Assembly: GCA_963971575.1 (NCBI GenBank)
Contig: OZ020618.1
Coordinates: forward strand, 7,132,501-7,196,500
Length of the DNA stretch: 64,000 nt
Source: Liopterus haemorrhoidalis
Taxonomy: Eukaryota; Arthropoda; Insecta; Coleoptera; Dytiscidae
Direction of reading: 5' to 3'
Under the pieces are notes generated by a model. It was given only the letters and a program-made list of their open reading frames with translations. It had not been told where the DNA came from and made no database searches. The position numbers and the translations under genes are program-made. Of this stretch, positions 47,401-59,073 are shown in pieces; the first letter of the stretch is position 1; every line of letters begins with the position of its first letter.

Positions 47401-50400
47401 GTATCATAAATTACGTCATCAATTCTGCGCTAGAAAACAGCCGATCACATAGACATACATAAGGGTTTTAAATTGTAGATACCAAACAAACAAAATCATG
47501 TATTTCAAATACATTTTTACTAATTTTAGTACACGGTATACCTTGAAACGAACGAGAAATAAATAATAATAACGGAAATAAACAAACAACATCGCACAAT
47601 ACGCGTATTCAAAAACAAATCAAAGTAAGTGACGTCACTGAAATGTATTAAACTAACTGTTAATAATGTAATGGGCGAAATTTAGTTTCTGCGCAGGAGA
47701 GTCGGTAACATCTGCCTGTACTGAAGTTAAGTTGAACGAGGTCTAACACATAAGGAGTATTTTTTTAAAAATTCGGTACTCTTTATGAATTATTTACAAA
47801 TACAGTGATTTCCTTGCGTAAACTGTACAATTTAAATTAACATTTAAAATGTGTTGACGTGGTGCAATAAAAAAATGGTCACTAGATACCTACGAAACCC
47901 TGAAATATTTATAAATCTACACTTCACATTTTTGTAATTTGTGTAAATATTGTGTTATCTTAATTTTTCAGACAACAACGTCAATTAAAGTACCTGAACC
48001 TATCCAATGCTTATTTGAATAAATCCGAATTTTTGAAAATAATATCAGCCTGTCGCTCTTCTGGTCTCACCATCACTTACCTTAACCTACAATGTGCGTT
48101 TCACGATTGGCATAATGTATTTTCCAACATAAATTACATGAATGCCCTACTACAGTTCCCAAATTTAGAAGTTTTTAAGATAGATTATTCATCAATATCT
48201 GACAAAACACTTATGGGATTTGTTCAGATTGGAAATGAATCTTTAAGATATATTGAAATCAATGTACGAGACGTTGATAGTAGATCACACGTTATAAGTT
48301 CGGAAACTTGGGCTAGAGTTGCAGAGAAATGTAAAAATTTAAAAGTAGCTATGCACTTCTGTAAGTAATAACTGTAATTACATAATCTCTACGTCCGAAA
48401 ATATGGTATATATTTAGATTTTTTTCTTGTCAGAAAATCTGATATACTTCAATATCAATTTTAATTAATTAGAATGATTTTATTTATGAAATAGTTACAA
48501 ATATCTAGCAAAACAAAGAATAATACAAAAAGTTTTAATTTAACAAGGATGTGGCCGTCTCCACAGCTTGAATGGAATATGATAATGTTGTATGTAATCG
48601 TCCCTTACGACGAAGAAATTACGGAAAAATTTATACTCATACGTAAATTTTAGATTATAATTTGTTGTTTATTCCAGCAGATTTAAAATTAAAGTTTATG
48701 AAGTTAATAATTGGCCGCAAGCCATATTTTAATTAATATTTATTACCAAACACTGACAGTTAAGACAAATAACAAAACACATTTTTAAAATCGCTGAAAA
48801 ATGGTAACTCGATTATTATATGGATGCACTACTTGATACATACATGTAACAGTCACCTATCAGCAATCCGACTATAATATTACTTTCGATAGTCCCACAT
48901 TTTTTTTAAGTAATGTATATCATATTTTCGGACAGAGGGAGTATTAGAAAAATGTCTGTTTAAGGACATATTATATGTCCGACTCAATATTCATTGTGTT
49001 AATATAGCGCTTCTAAACAAACAAAAGCGCCGGAAGATATGTGAACCAATTTGACCCTGAACATATATCTTTTAAAAACATTCAGATCAATTCTGTAAAA
49101 AGTTACTGTGTAATAACGTTACTAAAACATAAAATATTATAAAAAGTATAATGGCTTTCATTCATGATAGTAACTGACCTTGCTCATAGGGACGAATTTA
49201 GTTACAATTATCATAGTAACAGAGTTACGGAATTGGTCTGATTACTACAATTCAAAATTATACATGATAACCGTAGACACGCGTGATTTTTTATTCATTT
49301 CAAAAATTACGATGCATAGCAGAATTGCTTGGAATAAAAGAACGTTTTACTGCTGGTTGCAAACAATTATTACCTAATAAAGTACATGAAGCGTAATTTC
49401 ATAACAATACCTTATAAATTGTCCAACATAAGGAGATCGTTTTGTCATATACTCGTTGTGAATCGACTACAATTACACTGACTAAATAAACCATCGTCGG
49501 ACGACACTGTATTTATTACTTAGTATTCGCGACTGCAAATAACAGTGAGACATCTGGTAGTGACTGGCTAAATTAAACAGAAGCGTATATTTGGATAATA
49601 TTTTTAGTGTGTTGTGCTGCAGTTTATGTGAATTAAGATGTATTTTTAAATATAGTGACTTAAATACAGTGCTTTTTTGCCGAAATATTGTTTGAACAGA
49701 TAAATATTAAGAAAAAACTTCTGACATATACGCTTCTTGTCAACCATTAACTGTTGTACGCAGCGCCGCCAACGTTAGTTTCAGTCGCGAATATAATTGC
49801 ACCAACGGCCAATCCCTAATAATGAGGGCGGAGCCTATTAACCCACTGCGCATTTAGAGTTTTATGGCTTTTGGCTGAACTTACGATGGACAACTTATAC
49901 TGTCCTCAACGTTTTTAAGTAATACGTAAGTTCTGCAACTAAGTAAAAAATTCTTTTACATGTCAAAAATAAGACGTTTATAAAATAACATCAACAACCT
50001 GTAACGAGCAGTACGCATGCGTGTAGTCAAAGCACTCAGTTTCAAAAGAGCTGCCAATTTACTGAGCAGTTGCAGTTATATCTGCTGAGCAGATATACTA
50101 AAAAAAAACTGCGTTTTAGTGAAAAAATAATAAAAGAACGACTATACTCTGTCCAAAAGCAAGAAGTAGTAATCATGCAATATTCACGTTATAATTTGTC
50201 GAACTCTCGTCGTTCGTTGGCTATTGAGCACTTAGATTTATACGACAGCCAATAAGGAACAATTCAATCTTTCACATGATTGTATTACTAATTCTGCATT
50301 TCGAACAGGGTATATTTGCGCAGGTGTACATTTTATTATAAGTAATTCAGTTTCCTTATGTTGTGTTTAGATAATATTTGCCACTACGAAGATATTTATT

Positions 50401-52055
50401 ATATCTTGATTTCGACAATGCCTCTTCATACATTTTCTTTGAACTGTGGTCATGTATGGGACCAAAGTAGAACACGCAACTATTCTGAAACCCTTAGTTT
50501 ACTTATCAACAACTACGAATGTACTCTAAGTAAGTATTGGACATTTAAAACAAAAACAACTCAAACTGTACAACAAGAAACGAAACATTATTGACCAAAT
50601 CATTGATAAACGAAGAAGGGCCCTAAACTTGACAAGAGACTAATGAGGAAGGACATAGTTATAAAAAAGAAGAGAACAAAATGGTTCTATAAATGCAAGT
50701 GCGAGCGCCTACTATTGTTCATATTTGTTTCGTTTTAAGTCGACTAGCAAAGGATAATCTACTTTATTTTCTACTAATATTTTTTAGATATTTTAATTAT
50801 TATATAATTTAACTGCTTAACAAAATTTAAAAAGCTATCTACAACAAAATCAAGATACCTTATTTCTTACACAAGTTCAAATTATTCATTAGCACTTTCA
50901 TATAATATTCATTATATTTAAATTAATTTTAGAATTTATATTCTGACGTAAGGATAATTTTATTTTTTCTATATTAATTTTTAATTTATTCAAACTGTTG
51001 ATGTAATTTATTCTGCATTTACTTTATTTATAGCTTTATTGAGATCTTTAACATGGTCGCAACCAAGGTAATGTCTACAAATAAATTTATATAATCAAAA
51101 TTTACTTTATTTACAATATCGTTAATATAAATTAGAAATAATATCGGTCCTAAACAACTTCCCTGTGGAACACCCCAATTGTTCCGTCAGTCTCTATGTT
51201 ATATAACCTCATTGGTTTGACTCTTTGATGAAATTAGAGTCTTTGGCGTTTTAATTCGTGGCTCATTGTAGACATGTATTTTATTCAAACCGGTTAAATG
51301 ATCTGCATTGCGGATTAAAGTAACTTGTGCCCGTTTACTGTTTTACTATAGTTTGAGTTGTTACTGTTGTATTCTTTTGTTGGTGTTTCTTATAAGGAAA
51401 TTTTTAGCTAGTGTGATCTTGCAACTGCGTAACAATCAAGAAATGGTTGATTCTTGTTTACATCGAATGATTAAAAAATGTAAGAATTTACAATATTTTG
51501 AATTTGATGGAGTGTTAAAAAACGTGGAATTAATACGTGATTTATGCTTACTACACGTTGAAACATGGAAAGATGAACCTGAAACCGGTAAGTATTAGCG
51601 ATAGAACTACCTATTAACAAAGATAACATATCATCTGTTACAAACTAAGATGACATGCGCAAAGATCTCAGTGAAACCGATCTTATTGGTTCCTCTGAGA
51701 AAGAATGACGTTTATCATCATAGGTGACCTAAATTACCGACTGAAAATACGATTGCTGTGCATGTCGACTTTAATTTGAGACAAAATATACGTATTTATA
51801 TATCTTTCTTTGTCAATCTTGTTACAATGTTTTACATGAGTATGAACGCGCGATACCTTCGTATATGAGGTGTAATTAATTTTGTTTTTGTGTGCAGGTT
51901 TTAAATTCTTCCATGTACGTCCAAGAAATGCAAGCTTATTAAATAACTTATATATAAGTAATATTTGGAGAACTTATGTTAAGCTGATGGAAGAAAAGCA
52001 AATTGATTTTCAAATCGAAAGCTATAACAATTCTACAGTTAGAATATTTTGTTAA
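44429..52055 (+). CDS. F-box protein with leucine-rich repeat-like region (five exons)
   Basis: Exon 1, 44429-44597, encodes a classic F-box (IPCVIVLEIMQYLSRRDRLS, then MVCKAWYATMRDPLLWKNM), which binds Skp1 in SCF ubiquitin ligases. Later exons: 2 from 46790 (DPLTEIQTRRYASHITSLD), 3 47972-48360 (LKYLNLSNAYLNKSE), 4 51408-51587, and 5 51898-52055 with TAA. Junctions 1-2, 3-4 and 4-5 fit in phase (split codons GAC, TCT, GGT). The exon 2-3 junction does not fit cleanly: the best-looking donors (47008 or 47011) leave phase 0 while exon 3 needs phase 2, so a small exon may be missing, or the weak donor at 46944 is used. About 370 residues. The later part has irregular LRR-like repeats. It resembles FBXO33/FBXO39-type proteins in layout, but the identity is uncertain. 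AATAAA at 52131. Confidence 0.78.
45767..46273. mobile_element. MITE family A copy in F-box gene intron 1
   Basis: Ends TGGTTGGTTTATATACGGAA and the complement of CCGTATATAAACCAACCA; ~507 bp, close to 32776-33290. Confidence 0.85.
47370..47745. mobile_element. MITE family G copy in F-box gene intron 2
   Basis: TAGAGCTCGTTCAACTTAAC at the left mirrors GTTAAGTTGAACGAGGTCTA at the right. An inverted relative is in the GlnRS gene at 61335-61710 and a fragment at about 4920-4985. Confidence 0.75.
49524..49794. mobile_element. MITE family F copy in F-box gene intron 3
   Basis: TATTCGCGACTG at the left mirrors CAGTCGCGAATA at the right. The reverse-orientation copy is in PACRG intron 2 at 56477-56754. 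Confidence 0.8.
50143..50314. mobile_element. MITE family B copy, reverse orientation, in F-box gene intron 3
   Basis: TATACTCTGTCCAAAAGCAA at the left and CATTTCGAACAGGGTATA at the right, with the family interior reversed. Confidence 0.75.
51010..51200 (-). pseudogene. LINE reverse transcriptase motif fragment in F-box gene intron 3
   Basis: The minus strand reads GVPQGSCLGPILFLIYINDI, the hallmark central segment of non-LTR reverse transcriptases, followed by a decayed version of the F-A-D-D-T region (LFVDITLVA). It is a short dead fragment, oriented opposite to the host gene. Confidence 0.8.
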
Positions 52056-54188
52056 ATATGTCCGAACTTGTGAAATTACGTTATGTTACTTAAATGATGG
52101 ATGTGCCCGTAAATTCTGTAATGTGTATTAAATAAAAAAACAAAAAAACCTTTATATAAAAAGAAATTACAGTATTTTTTACCAACAGCCTTATTTTAGC
52201 CTCTCTAAATGTGCCGTGTTATAGAAAGGATGGGAAGCACTGCTTTACACAGTTACATATATGTTTATTAATTCCACCAGTATATATTTTCGAGGGCTTT
52301 GTCTCTTAGGAAAAATCACTATCCAGATTTATTGTAAATCACATGGGATATGGATGGCGCATTTAATTGCTACTACAGTGTGTAAGTATTTACGTGAAAC
52401 CTCCTCTCTCATTACCTCTTCCTGAGCTGGCGGCCTTGTATTTGACGTGTTAATAATAATAATACAATACATAAATTACAATAACATGACAAATGATAAT
52501 TGATACATACAGTTATAAATTAAGTTCAAAAAATTCCTTAAAACTATATATTGGGTTTTCAGTCAAGAAGTTTTTAATTGTTTTATATTGTTTTATTTTT
52601 TCATTTTCAAACCTGTAGGCATCTTATGCCCACTTGAGTCGAGATTCAGTTATAATTTATTTTTTATTTATTTATATTCTAAAAACCTAAATTATACCTA
52701 ATAACGGTTTTAATATGACCAGAATTGATTAATTATATTTCTGAAAAGCCTATATAAACAAATACCTAATAAATCTTCAGTATTACCCGTCAATAATGAC
52801 GGATTTATAACATAATAAATTCAATTGTTTGTATGTGTATTTGGTTTTATTTTTTAACGTATCTTAATTTCGTATAATTAACTAAAAAATTACCACCATG
52901 TCAGGTATTTTCGAAAAGCAACATGACTCACTATATAAAGAAACGAATATTTAAAAAAAAGATCGATAAAGGATGGTAAAGAACCAAATTAATACAGTCA
53001 AAACTTATCTTTTTATTTATTTTTTTTGTTAAAAACTTGTAATTGTTGTCGCGTTAAACAACCTAGGGTTATAATATTGAAATAAAAAATATGTACTCAC
53101 TTTAGAAGATTTAGAACTAAGTCTTCTAAATTAACACTATTTTAATACTAACTTTTAATTTTATACACTATTTTTAAACACTATTTCATTAATTTTTATT
53201 TTAAAAACGTTCAATTGTTGCAAATAATTTATTCTAGCTGACTATTTTTAACTTGATTATGCCAAAAAAAAATCGTTTATCACTGGGATTATAGGATTAA
53301 CATGTGACCTTAGGAAAAAATGACGTCACAATCTCACCCAGATTTTATAGACACTTGCTAATTATATATGTACGATTATCTACCGGAAATTTAATACAGA
53401 ATGCATATTTAATATTATGGGATTAACATTTTATTTTATTTCTTAAAAACACACATATCAGATTTATTAATGTTATGTACTTTACTTACATGTAAAATAG
53501 TAAAATAATTTAAATCATAGGTAAAATCAGTTGTCTATTTAAAAAATATATATATATTTATACTAAAAAAAATAATTATACTATTTAAAATAAAACTGTC
53601 GAAAATTTGCCGCCGTAGCAGATTTTACAGGTATGTATTACACATAGTATTCATTAAGCAATAACTCCTAATCGATTTAAAATTTAGGTAATGGAATCCC
53701 CAAAAAATATTGCGCGTAGGGCCTCACCGACCATAAATACGCCACTGCGCGCAGGGTACTTGTGGTACTGTGGTGTGGTATCTACTTATATCGCTCCACC
53801 CCTAACTTAATTTTGTTGCCCCCAACCCGTAGAATTTATTTACGTCTTCCAAAAGGGTTGACAACTTTGTCAAGGGGTATTCCAATAGACAGCGACAAAA
53901 AATAAAAGTAAATATTTAGAAATCCAATGCTCTCTCCCCACGATTGCGAACCCATGGTTACGCCACTGCCACATGACATTGGTTCCAAAACGTAAATGAC
54001 AGAAATGATTGTGGTTTCCTTCTATCTCTATGCTGGTTACCATAGTAACGGCAGTGTAACCTAAACAGTTCAAATATAATAATTAAGTTAATGTAACATA
54101 TTCATATTGTATTTCACGTCAATTTTATAAAAAAAACAGGTACATCACAGTCAAAAATTAGAATCAGTGACACGTAACCTACAAGACA
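52056..54188. other. Intergenic region between F-box gene and DYNLT2B
   Basis: AATAAA at 52131-52136 closes the F-box gene. A (TAA)n run at about 52452 may be an old LINE 3' tail. 53650-53960 is less AT-rich and repeat-like. No coding sequence is recognised. Confidence 0.45.
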
Positions 54189-54957
54189 ATGTCGACAGAA
54201 GAAATTGAATCTTCAGATATAGGAGACGCCGTCTCAGTTCTTGCCTCAGACGCTACAAGTTCAATAGCTCCTGGAGAACATGATGTTGAAGAAGAAGAAT
54301 TTGAGAAAAGAACAAGTTCTGATGTTGTAGAACCAAATACATTCAATATCAGACCGTTACTTGAAGATCGGTAATTATAAACACTGTTTTCTCTGATCGT
54401 AATCTAAATTGAATTTAATTTTAGATTCAAAGTTTCAACGGTTAAAGATGTAATTCATAATGTACTTAATGATGAATTATCAGGGAAAACATATTCACAA
54501 CAAGATGCGAAAATTTGGTCAACGCACATAGCTAATATTATTAATAGTAAAGTGAGAGGTAAGGTATTTTGCTTGAAACGTATAAAAATACTAAAATGTT
54601 TTATTTTAGATATGAAATGGAAGCGATACAAACATATTGTACAAGTAATAATAGGCGAGCAAAGAGGAGCGGGAGTTAAAAGTGGATTGAAATGTGTGTG
54701 GGATTCGGAAACTGATAATTTTGCACATGATATATTTATGAATGTAAGTTCCATTATATTTTTAACTATAAATTTCAAACAGTTTATTAACTCAAACAGA
54801 ATTGCAGCATTATTTTAACGGAATGCTACTAACTCTGTTTGTGTCTAACGATAAACTGTTAGAAATGGCTCCACGAACAAACCTATTAACTGTCTTTTTT
54901 TTGTTTCAGGAATCAATATTCTGCTTAGTTGCTGTTTTTGCTATTTATTTTTATTAA
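54189..54957 (+). CDS. DYNLT2B: Tctex1-type dynein light chain, DYNLT2B (TCTEX1D2) homologue
   Basis: Four exons join in phase: 54189-54370, 54425-54558, 54610-54743 and 54910-54957, giving 165 residues. Residues 1-~55 are an acidic, serine-rich leader. Residues ~58-165 are a complete Tctex1 domain with KDVIHNVLNDELSGKTYS, YKHIVQVIIGEQRGAGVKSG, CVWDSETDNFAHDIFMN and the C-terminal ESIFCLVAVFAIYFY. VVIGEQRG and HDIFMN-type wording is characteristic of the TCTEX1D2 branch. In other animals this is a light chain of cytoplasmic dynein-2, the retrograde intraflagellar transport motor of cilia. Introns are short, with GT-AG ends. AATAAA at 55025 and 55052. The 3' end faces PACRG 141 bases away. Confidence 0.92.
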
Positions 54958-55098
54958 CTATGATTTACAATTTTTTTTATTATAAACAATTACTGTTAAT
55001 TATATTTATTTTTTAAATTTTGTAAATAAATGTAACAAATAATATATCTTTAATAAAATAAACATAAAAAACTTAAGAAAATTTCGAATTTTTCCATT

Positions 55099-58022
55099 TT
55101 AGTTCATCATGCATGATTCATATGTCGGAATCATATATTTTATATTTATAAATGAATCTTCTCCACCGTATCGTTCTAGAATTTCCAACGTTTCATTTAT
55201 AAGATCAGCAACATTTTCTCTTTTCTGTTGGGTATAATCGATGTTATGTCCACAGTTTACTACAAAAAATATGAATTATACAGTTTGTAATTTTTAAGAC
55301 ATGCAAATAGCTATCGTTGCTGTGTGCCAAAATACATATCTTTTTTATTTTTAAGACGATATGTATTTTCCTTTTACAAGTAAAATAAGTGGCTTAGATT
55401 ACATAAGTTAAGTTAGTGTTGAATCCAAGAAAGTACTCTGGAGAGATATTTCCCCAGAAAATTTTTTTAGCTACGATATCTGCTTAATCTACTTTACCCC
55501 GGCTTCCTTTAGTTTCTCCGACTCATGTAATTTTCCCCCCCGGAGAAAAAAGTTGTGATTCAACACTAGTTAAGTTAAGTTTAACTTACGTAATATGTAA
55601 ATTTTTTAAACAATTTTAATCAACACAAAAGTATTGAATTGCGCAAATAGTTATCGTTGTTGTGCTCCAGAATTTTTTAACTAAATAAAAATGTCAAACA
55701 CGCACAACTATTTTGCATTTAGTGCCAAGTATATTGAAATATGTACCTTGTCAAGGAAAGGGGAGAAGAAAAAAAAATTATTTTAATTTTATAAATGGAT
55801 CACTATTAAAATTTATATTAACTAAGGTAAGGTAAGAATACTTAAAATTTGTAGTAAAAGGAAAACTACTGGATTTAATATATTTTATAAAGTCTAACCA
55901 TTTCGTTCTTTGAAGAGATTCAGAACAGGTAAGATTTGTCGATAGTATGGTACTAAGGCAACTCCAGCCATATCAACCGATGTAACAAGATGTTGAAGAA
56001 CTTTAAGTGTATTACATATTACTTCAGGATTTTTTGTATTTAAGGCCTCTGAAAATTTTAAATATTAGTACTTTTTTAATATTGTGTACCAGCGCACATA
56101 ACAGACAGTCGGTCGAAATACGTATATATTGTGTTAAAAATTTAGAAATAGTAATAAAATCACATGAAAGATTAAAGTCGCTACCTTATTGGCTGTTTCG
56201 CTGCGTGACCGTCAAAGCAGCCAATGAATACGGGAGTTCGACGAAATTATCACGTGAACAGTGCGTGATTATTATCTCTGCATTATGAACAGAGTATAAG
56301 CTATTCCAAACGTTTAAGCGGAACCAAATGGAATTTTAATTTTCTAATGTAGTCACCAGCAAATTTTTTAATGTTTGAAGTTGGCTTTTGCGGAACAAAA
56401 TTATCAAAAGCTTCAATCAAACGATAACAGTTACGAGAATTCAAAATCTAGTTCCGCTTAAACCAAAGAAACAGGCTATTCGCGACTCAAACTAACGTTG
56501 GCGGCGCTGCGTATGACAGTTGATGGCCGACGAAAAGCGTATATGTCAGAAGTTTTTTCTTAATATTTATCTGTTCAAACAATATTTTGGCAAAAAAGCA
56601 CTGTATTTAAGTCATATAAGTCTATATTTAAAAATACGTCTTAATTCACATAAACTGCATCACAACACATTAAAAATATTATACAAATATACGCTTCTGT
56701 TTAATTTACCAAGCCGCCACCAGATGTCTCACTGTTCTTTGGAGTCGCGAATAGTACTGATTGTTATTGGAGTACGCACAAGGCCTACAAAATAGACGGA
56801 CTTACAAAAAAGACGAAACGCGTTCCATTTTTCTTCCGACCCGGCTGTTGGTGGACTAAAAAAACTTGGTTTGAATGATGGACATGTGAATAAGTACACT
56901 GCGATCTTTAAATCTTGAACGTTATGCAATACTTGACAGAAACGTAAGTTATCAAATTTATTTCACTAGGACATGTACACATAGGCGTACATTCTATTTT
57001 TATTGTTCCTCGGGTGAGTTCGAGCAAACGAAGTAATCTGATTGGTTCTTTGTTAAATTGATATTTTCAGCACTGAATTAAAATACAGTTTTGATATTTT
57101 AAAACCCATTGTTTAGAGTTATGTAACGCTCAAGATTTAATGGTCGCACTGTACTATCAGAGCACACACACATAGACGGACGTATGTCCGTCTATGTGTG
57201 TATTTGGATAGTCTTTGGACAAGCATGGAGATGATTATGTTAAATCTATGTTCCAGGTAATTTTAAAATTGCGTTAGTGCTTGGAGCGCACTTGTTTAAA
57301 GCCTTATGCGAGCAACGCATAGCCTGGAAAATAGCTATTGTCGGCCGATTAGCGACAAACTGTCTGTTATGTGCGTTGATTCAGTAAATTTGTCTATCGT
57401 GTAATAAGCTAGCTATATGCTAGCAATAAGTAGACGCGCACCAAGAGCTTTTTAAAGGACACATTTTTCATGTAATGTTACAATTCGATGTATATGTGAC
57501 CCCCAAGTCCTGGGTGCGCGCTTGCGTATAAGTGCTTCTTACTTTTAATGGGTATTACAAGTTGCGGAATGACTGGAAATATTTTTGAACCACCATAAGT
57601 AATCAAATCTTTAATTCCTTGATGAGCAAAAAATTTATATGGATGCCCATATTCACATAAACCATCAAAAAACATCGGCAAATAATGATGAAAATCTAAC
57701 TTCTCTATATCAACCTACAAAATAATATGTCTAAAACATATTCTTTTAAAATTATTTTAAATATTACCTTCCAAGCAATTTTAATTCCAGTACTATCAGT
57801 TTCCATACAAATCGGAAAATCTCCTCTTTTATAATATCTTCGAAAATCTGTTGGCTTCAAAGGTTTTTGTTTAAGAGCACCACATTTTGGAGGAGGTTTT
57901 ACGGTTGTGCCTTTTTGCATACTTTGGATAGTAAATGCGGGAACCACACGTAGGGCTGCATGTTGGTCAGCCCCTGGCATGGGCCGCCGGATTCCCTCAC
58001 GAAATTCTTTACCACTAACCAT
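55099..58022 (-). CDS. PACRG: Parkin co-regulated gene protein (PACRG)
   Basis: Four exons on the minus strand join in phase: 58022-57768, 57714-57543, 56048-55899 and 55259-55099; 245 residues, a usual length for the family. The order of conserved segments is clear: [130 protein letters not shown], ending SCMMN. PACRG forms part of the inner junction that closes the B-tubule of axonemal doublets. Intron 2 (about 1.5 kb) holds three MITEs in a row. It is convergent with DYNLT2B, another ciliary gene. Confidence 0.95.
56126..56754. mobile_element. Three abutting MITEs (families B, C, F) in PACRG intron 2
   Basis: MITE B 56126-56298 (ending ATGAACAGAGTATA), MITE C 56298-56479 (AGCTATTCCAAACGTTTAAG ... 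ACAGGCTA) and MITE F 56477-56754 (TATTCGCGACTC ... GAGTCGCGAATA) follow each other with no, or almost no, sequence between. Each has its own inverted ends and complete copies elsewhere in the window. Confidence 0.8.
57166..57201. repeat. Perfect 16-bp hairpin
   Basis: ACACACATAGACGGAC, loop GTAT, GTCCGTCTATGTGTGT. The pairing is perfect, within PACRG intron 2. Possibly a remnant of two facing transposon ends (the CATAGACGGAC wording recurs near 56793 as ATAGACGGAC). Confidence 0.8.
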
Positions 58023-58353
58023 TTGAAATCAACCCCTACATCTGACATATATTTATTTACTTTGAAAATGGGTCGTTGCTAAGGTCACAATGTTGGATCA
58101 ATCATAAGATATTTTTAAGTACTTTTAAATAGAATAAAATTCCACGAAAAACGAACGAAATTATTGATTTAGAATATAAATATCACGAAATTCCAAAACA
58201 CGTACCAAATAACACTTTTTAATACCCAATACGACTATAAATGCATCTTAAAACTCGTATATTTATGACACAAAAAAAACAAATTACAAATAAATATGAA
58301 ACAAAATTTGTGTTTTTATTTAATCAATATACAAAGCAACAATATTACAATAT

Positions 58354-58698
58354 TTAATCGAAAAGTCCAAATCCCATGTCATTATCTGATTCCGATTCTG
58401 ATTCTTCCTTTCTAATCTCTTTCTTGGTTTCTTTCTTTTCTTCAATAACTATTGGTGCTATTGTGACAGTTTTAACGGATCCAGAATCTACTGCCGTGGG
58501 AATTGTAGCAAGTCTTTCTCGTCCTGTTGCAATAATTTCGTCAAGTTTTTTCCCACGAAGTCCTGATAGAACTTTTCCAAGTTTTTCGCTATCGACGTCT
58601 ATACCACCAACACAGTTTAAGATTTTTGTAACATCACCAACGTTTGGAGAACTTTTACCTCCCATTACGGCCAAAATATAAGCAGCAATATACCGCAT
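58354..58698 (-). CDS. RpLP2: 60S acidic ribosomal protein P2, diverged hinge
   Basis: Single open exon on the minus strand, ATG at 58698, 114 residues. The N-terminal dimerisation domain is typical: MRYIAAYILAVMGG, then VTKILNCVGGIDVDSEKLGK, LDEIIATGRERLATIP. The C-terminus is the universal stalk tail, here DNDMGFGLFD. P1/P2 dimers sit on P0 in the large-subunit stalk and recruit GTPase translation factors through that tail. Unusually, the alanine-rich hinge of most P2 proteins is replaced by TAVDSGSVKTVTIAPIVIEE, and one tail aspartate is asparagine (SDNDMGF). No intron is visible in the coding part. A poly(A) signal (AATAAA on minus) is at 58315-58320. Divergent from the GlnRS gene. It could also be an expressed retrocopy. 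Confidence 0.92.
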   Translation of the reverse strand: MRYIAAYILAVMGGKSSPNVGDVTKILNCVGGIDVDSEKLGKVLSGLRGKKLDEIIATGRERLATIPTAVDSGSVKTVTIAPIVIEEKKETKKEIRKEESESESDNDMGFGLFD

Positions 58699-59073
58699 TT
58701 TCAAGCTATTAACTTAATTGTTGTGTTTATTAAATTTGTTTTATAAAATATAACAATAGACAACAAATGAAATATTTTATTTTAGAGACTACTAGATTTC
58801 AAAATCATATTTTAAAATTATATTTAAATTCTAAAGATAATATAAAAGTGTTTAATATTAATTTAGAATTTAAATTAATTATCATTTAAAAGTATTTAAT
58901 TTTTATACAATTTTAATTTTGCGATATATTTTCGTTGATTCAGTACAATGATATCTATGCAACCCAGCAAGGCTGTGGTACAATACGTCAAACGTCAACT
59001 AAAATTGACAACCGGGAAATATCTCGTGGTTTTTCGCATGTGCTAATACAAAATCTGCTTAAAATCACTTAAA
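58699..59073. promoter_or_regulatory. Shared divergent promoter region of RpLP2 and GlnRS
   Basis: 375 bp separate the two start codons, with no other gene. The region is very AT-rich near RpLP2 and more mixed near GlnRS. It must hold both transcription starts and 5' UTRs; a 5' UTR intron for RpLP2 (acceptor GTTAATAG just before the ATG) is possible. No factor sites were assigned. Confidence 0.5.

Noticed and set aside
54552..54818. 88-codon frame across DYNLT2B exon 3
   Set aside because: It reads through two introns; the spliced four-exon model restores the full Tctex1 domain.
57478..57542. Continuation of the PACRG frame past PIKSK
   Set aside because: A GTAAGA donor at 57542-57537 and the next conserved exon at 56048 show this is intron.
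58376..58681. 101-codon + strand frame
   Set aside because: Antisense shadow of RpLP2; Ser-rich because it mirrors Glu/Asp codons.
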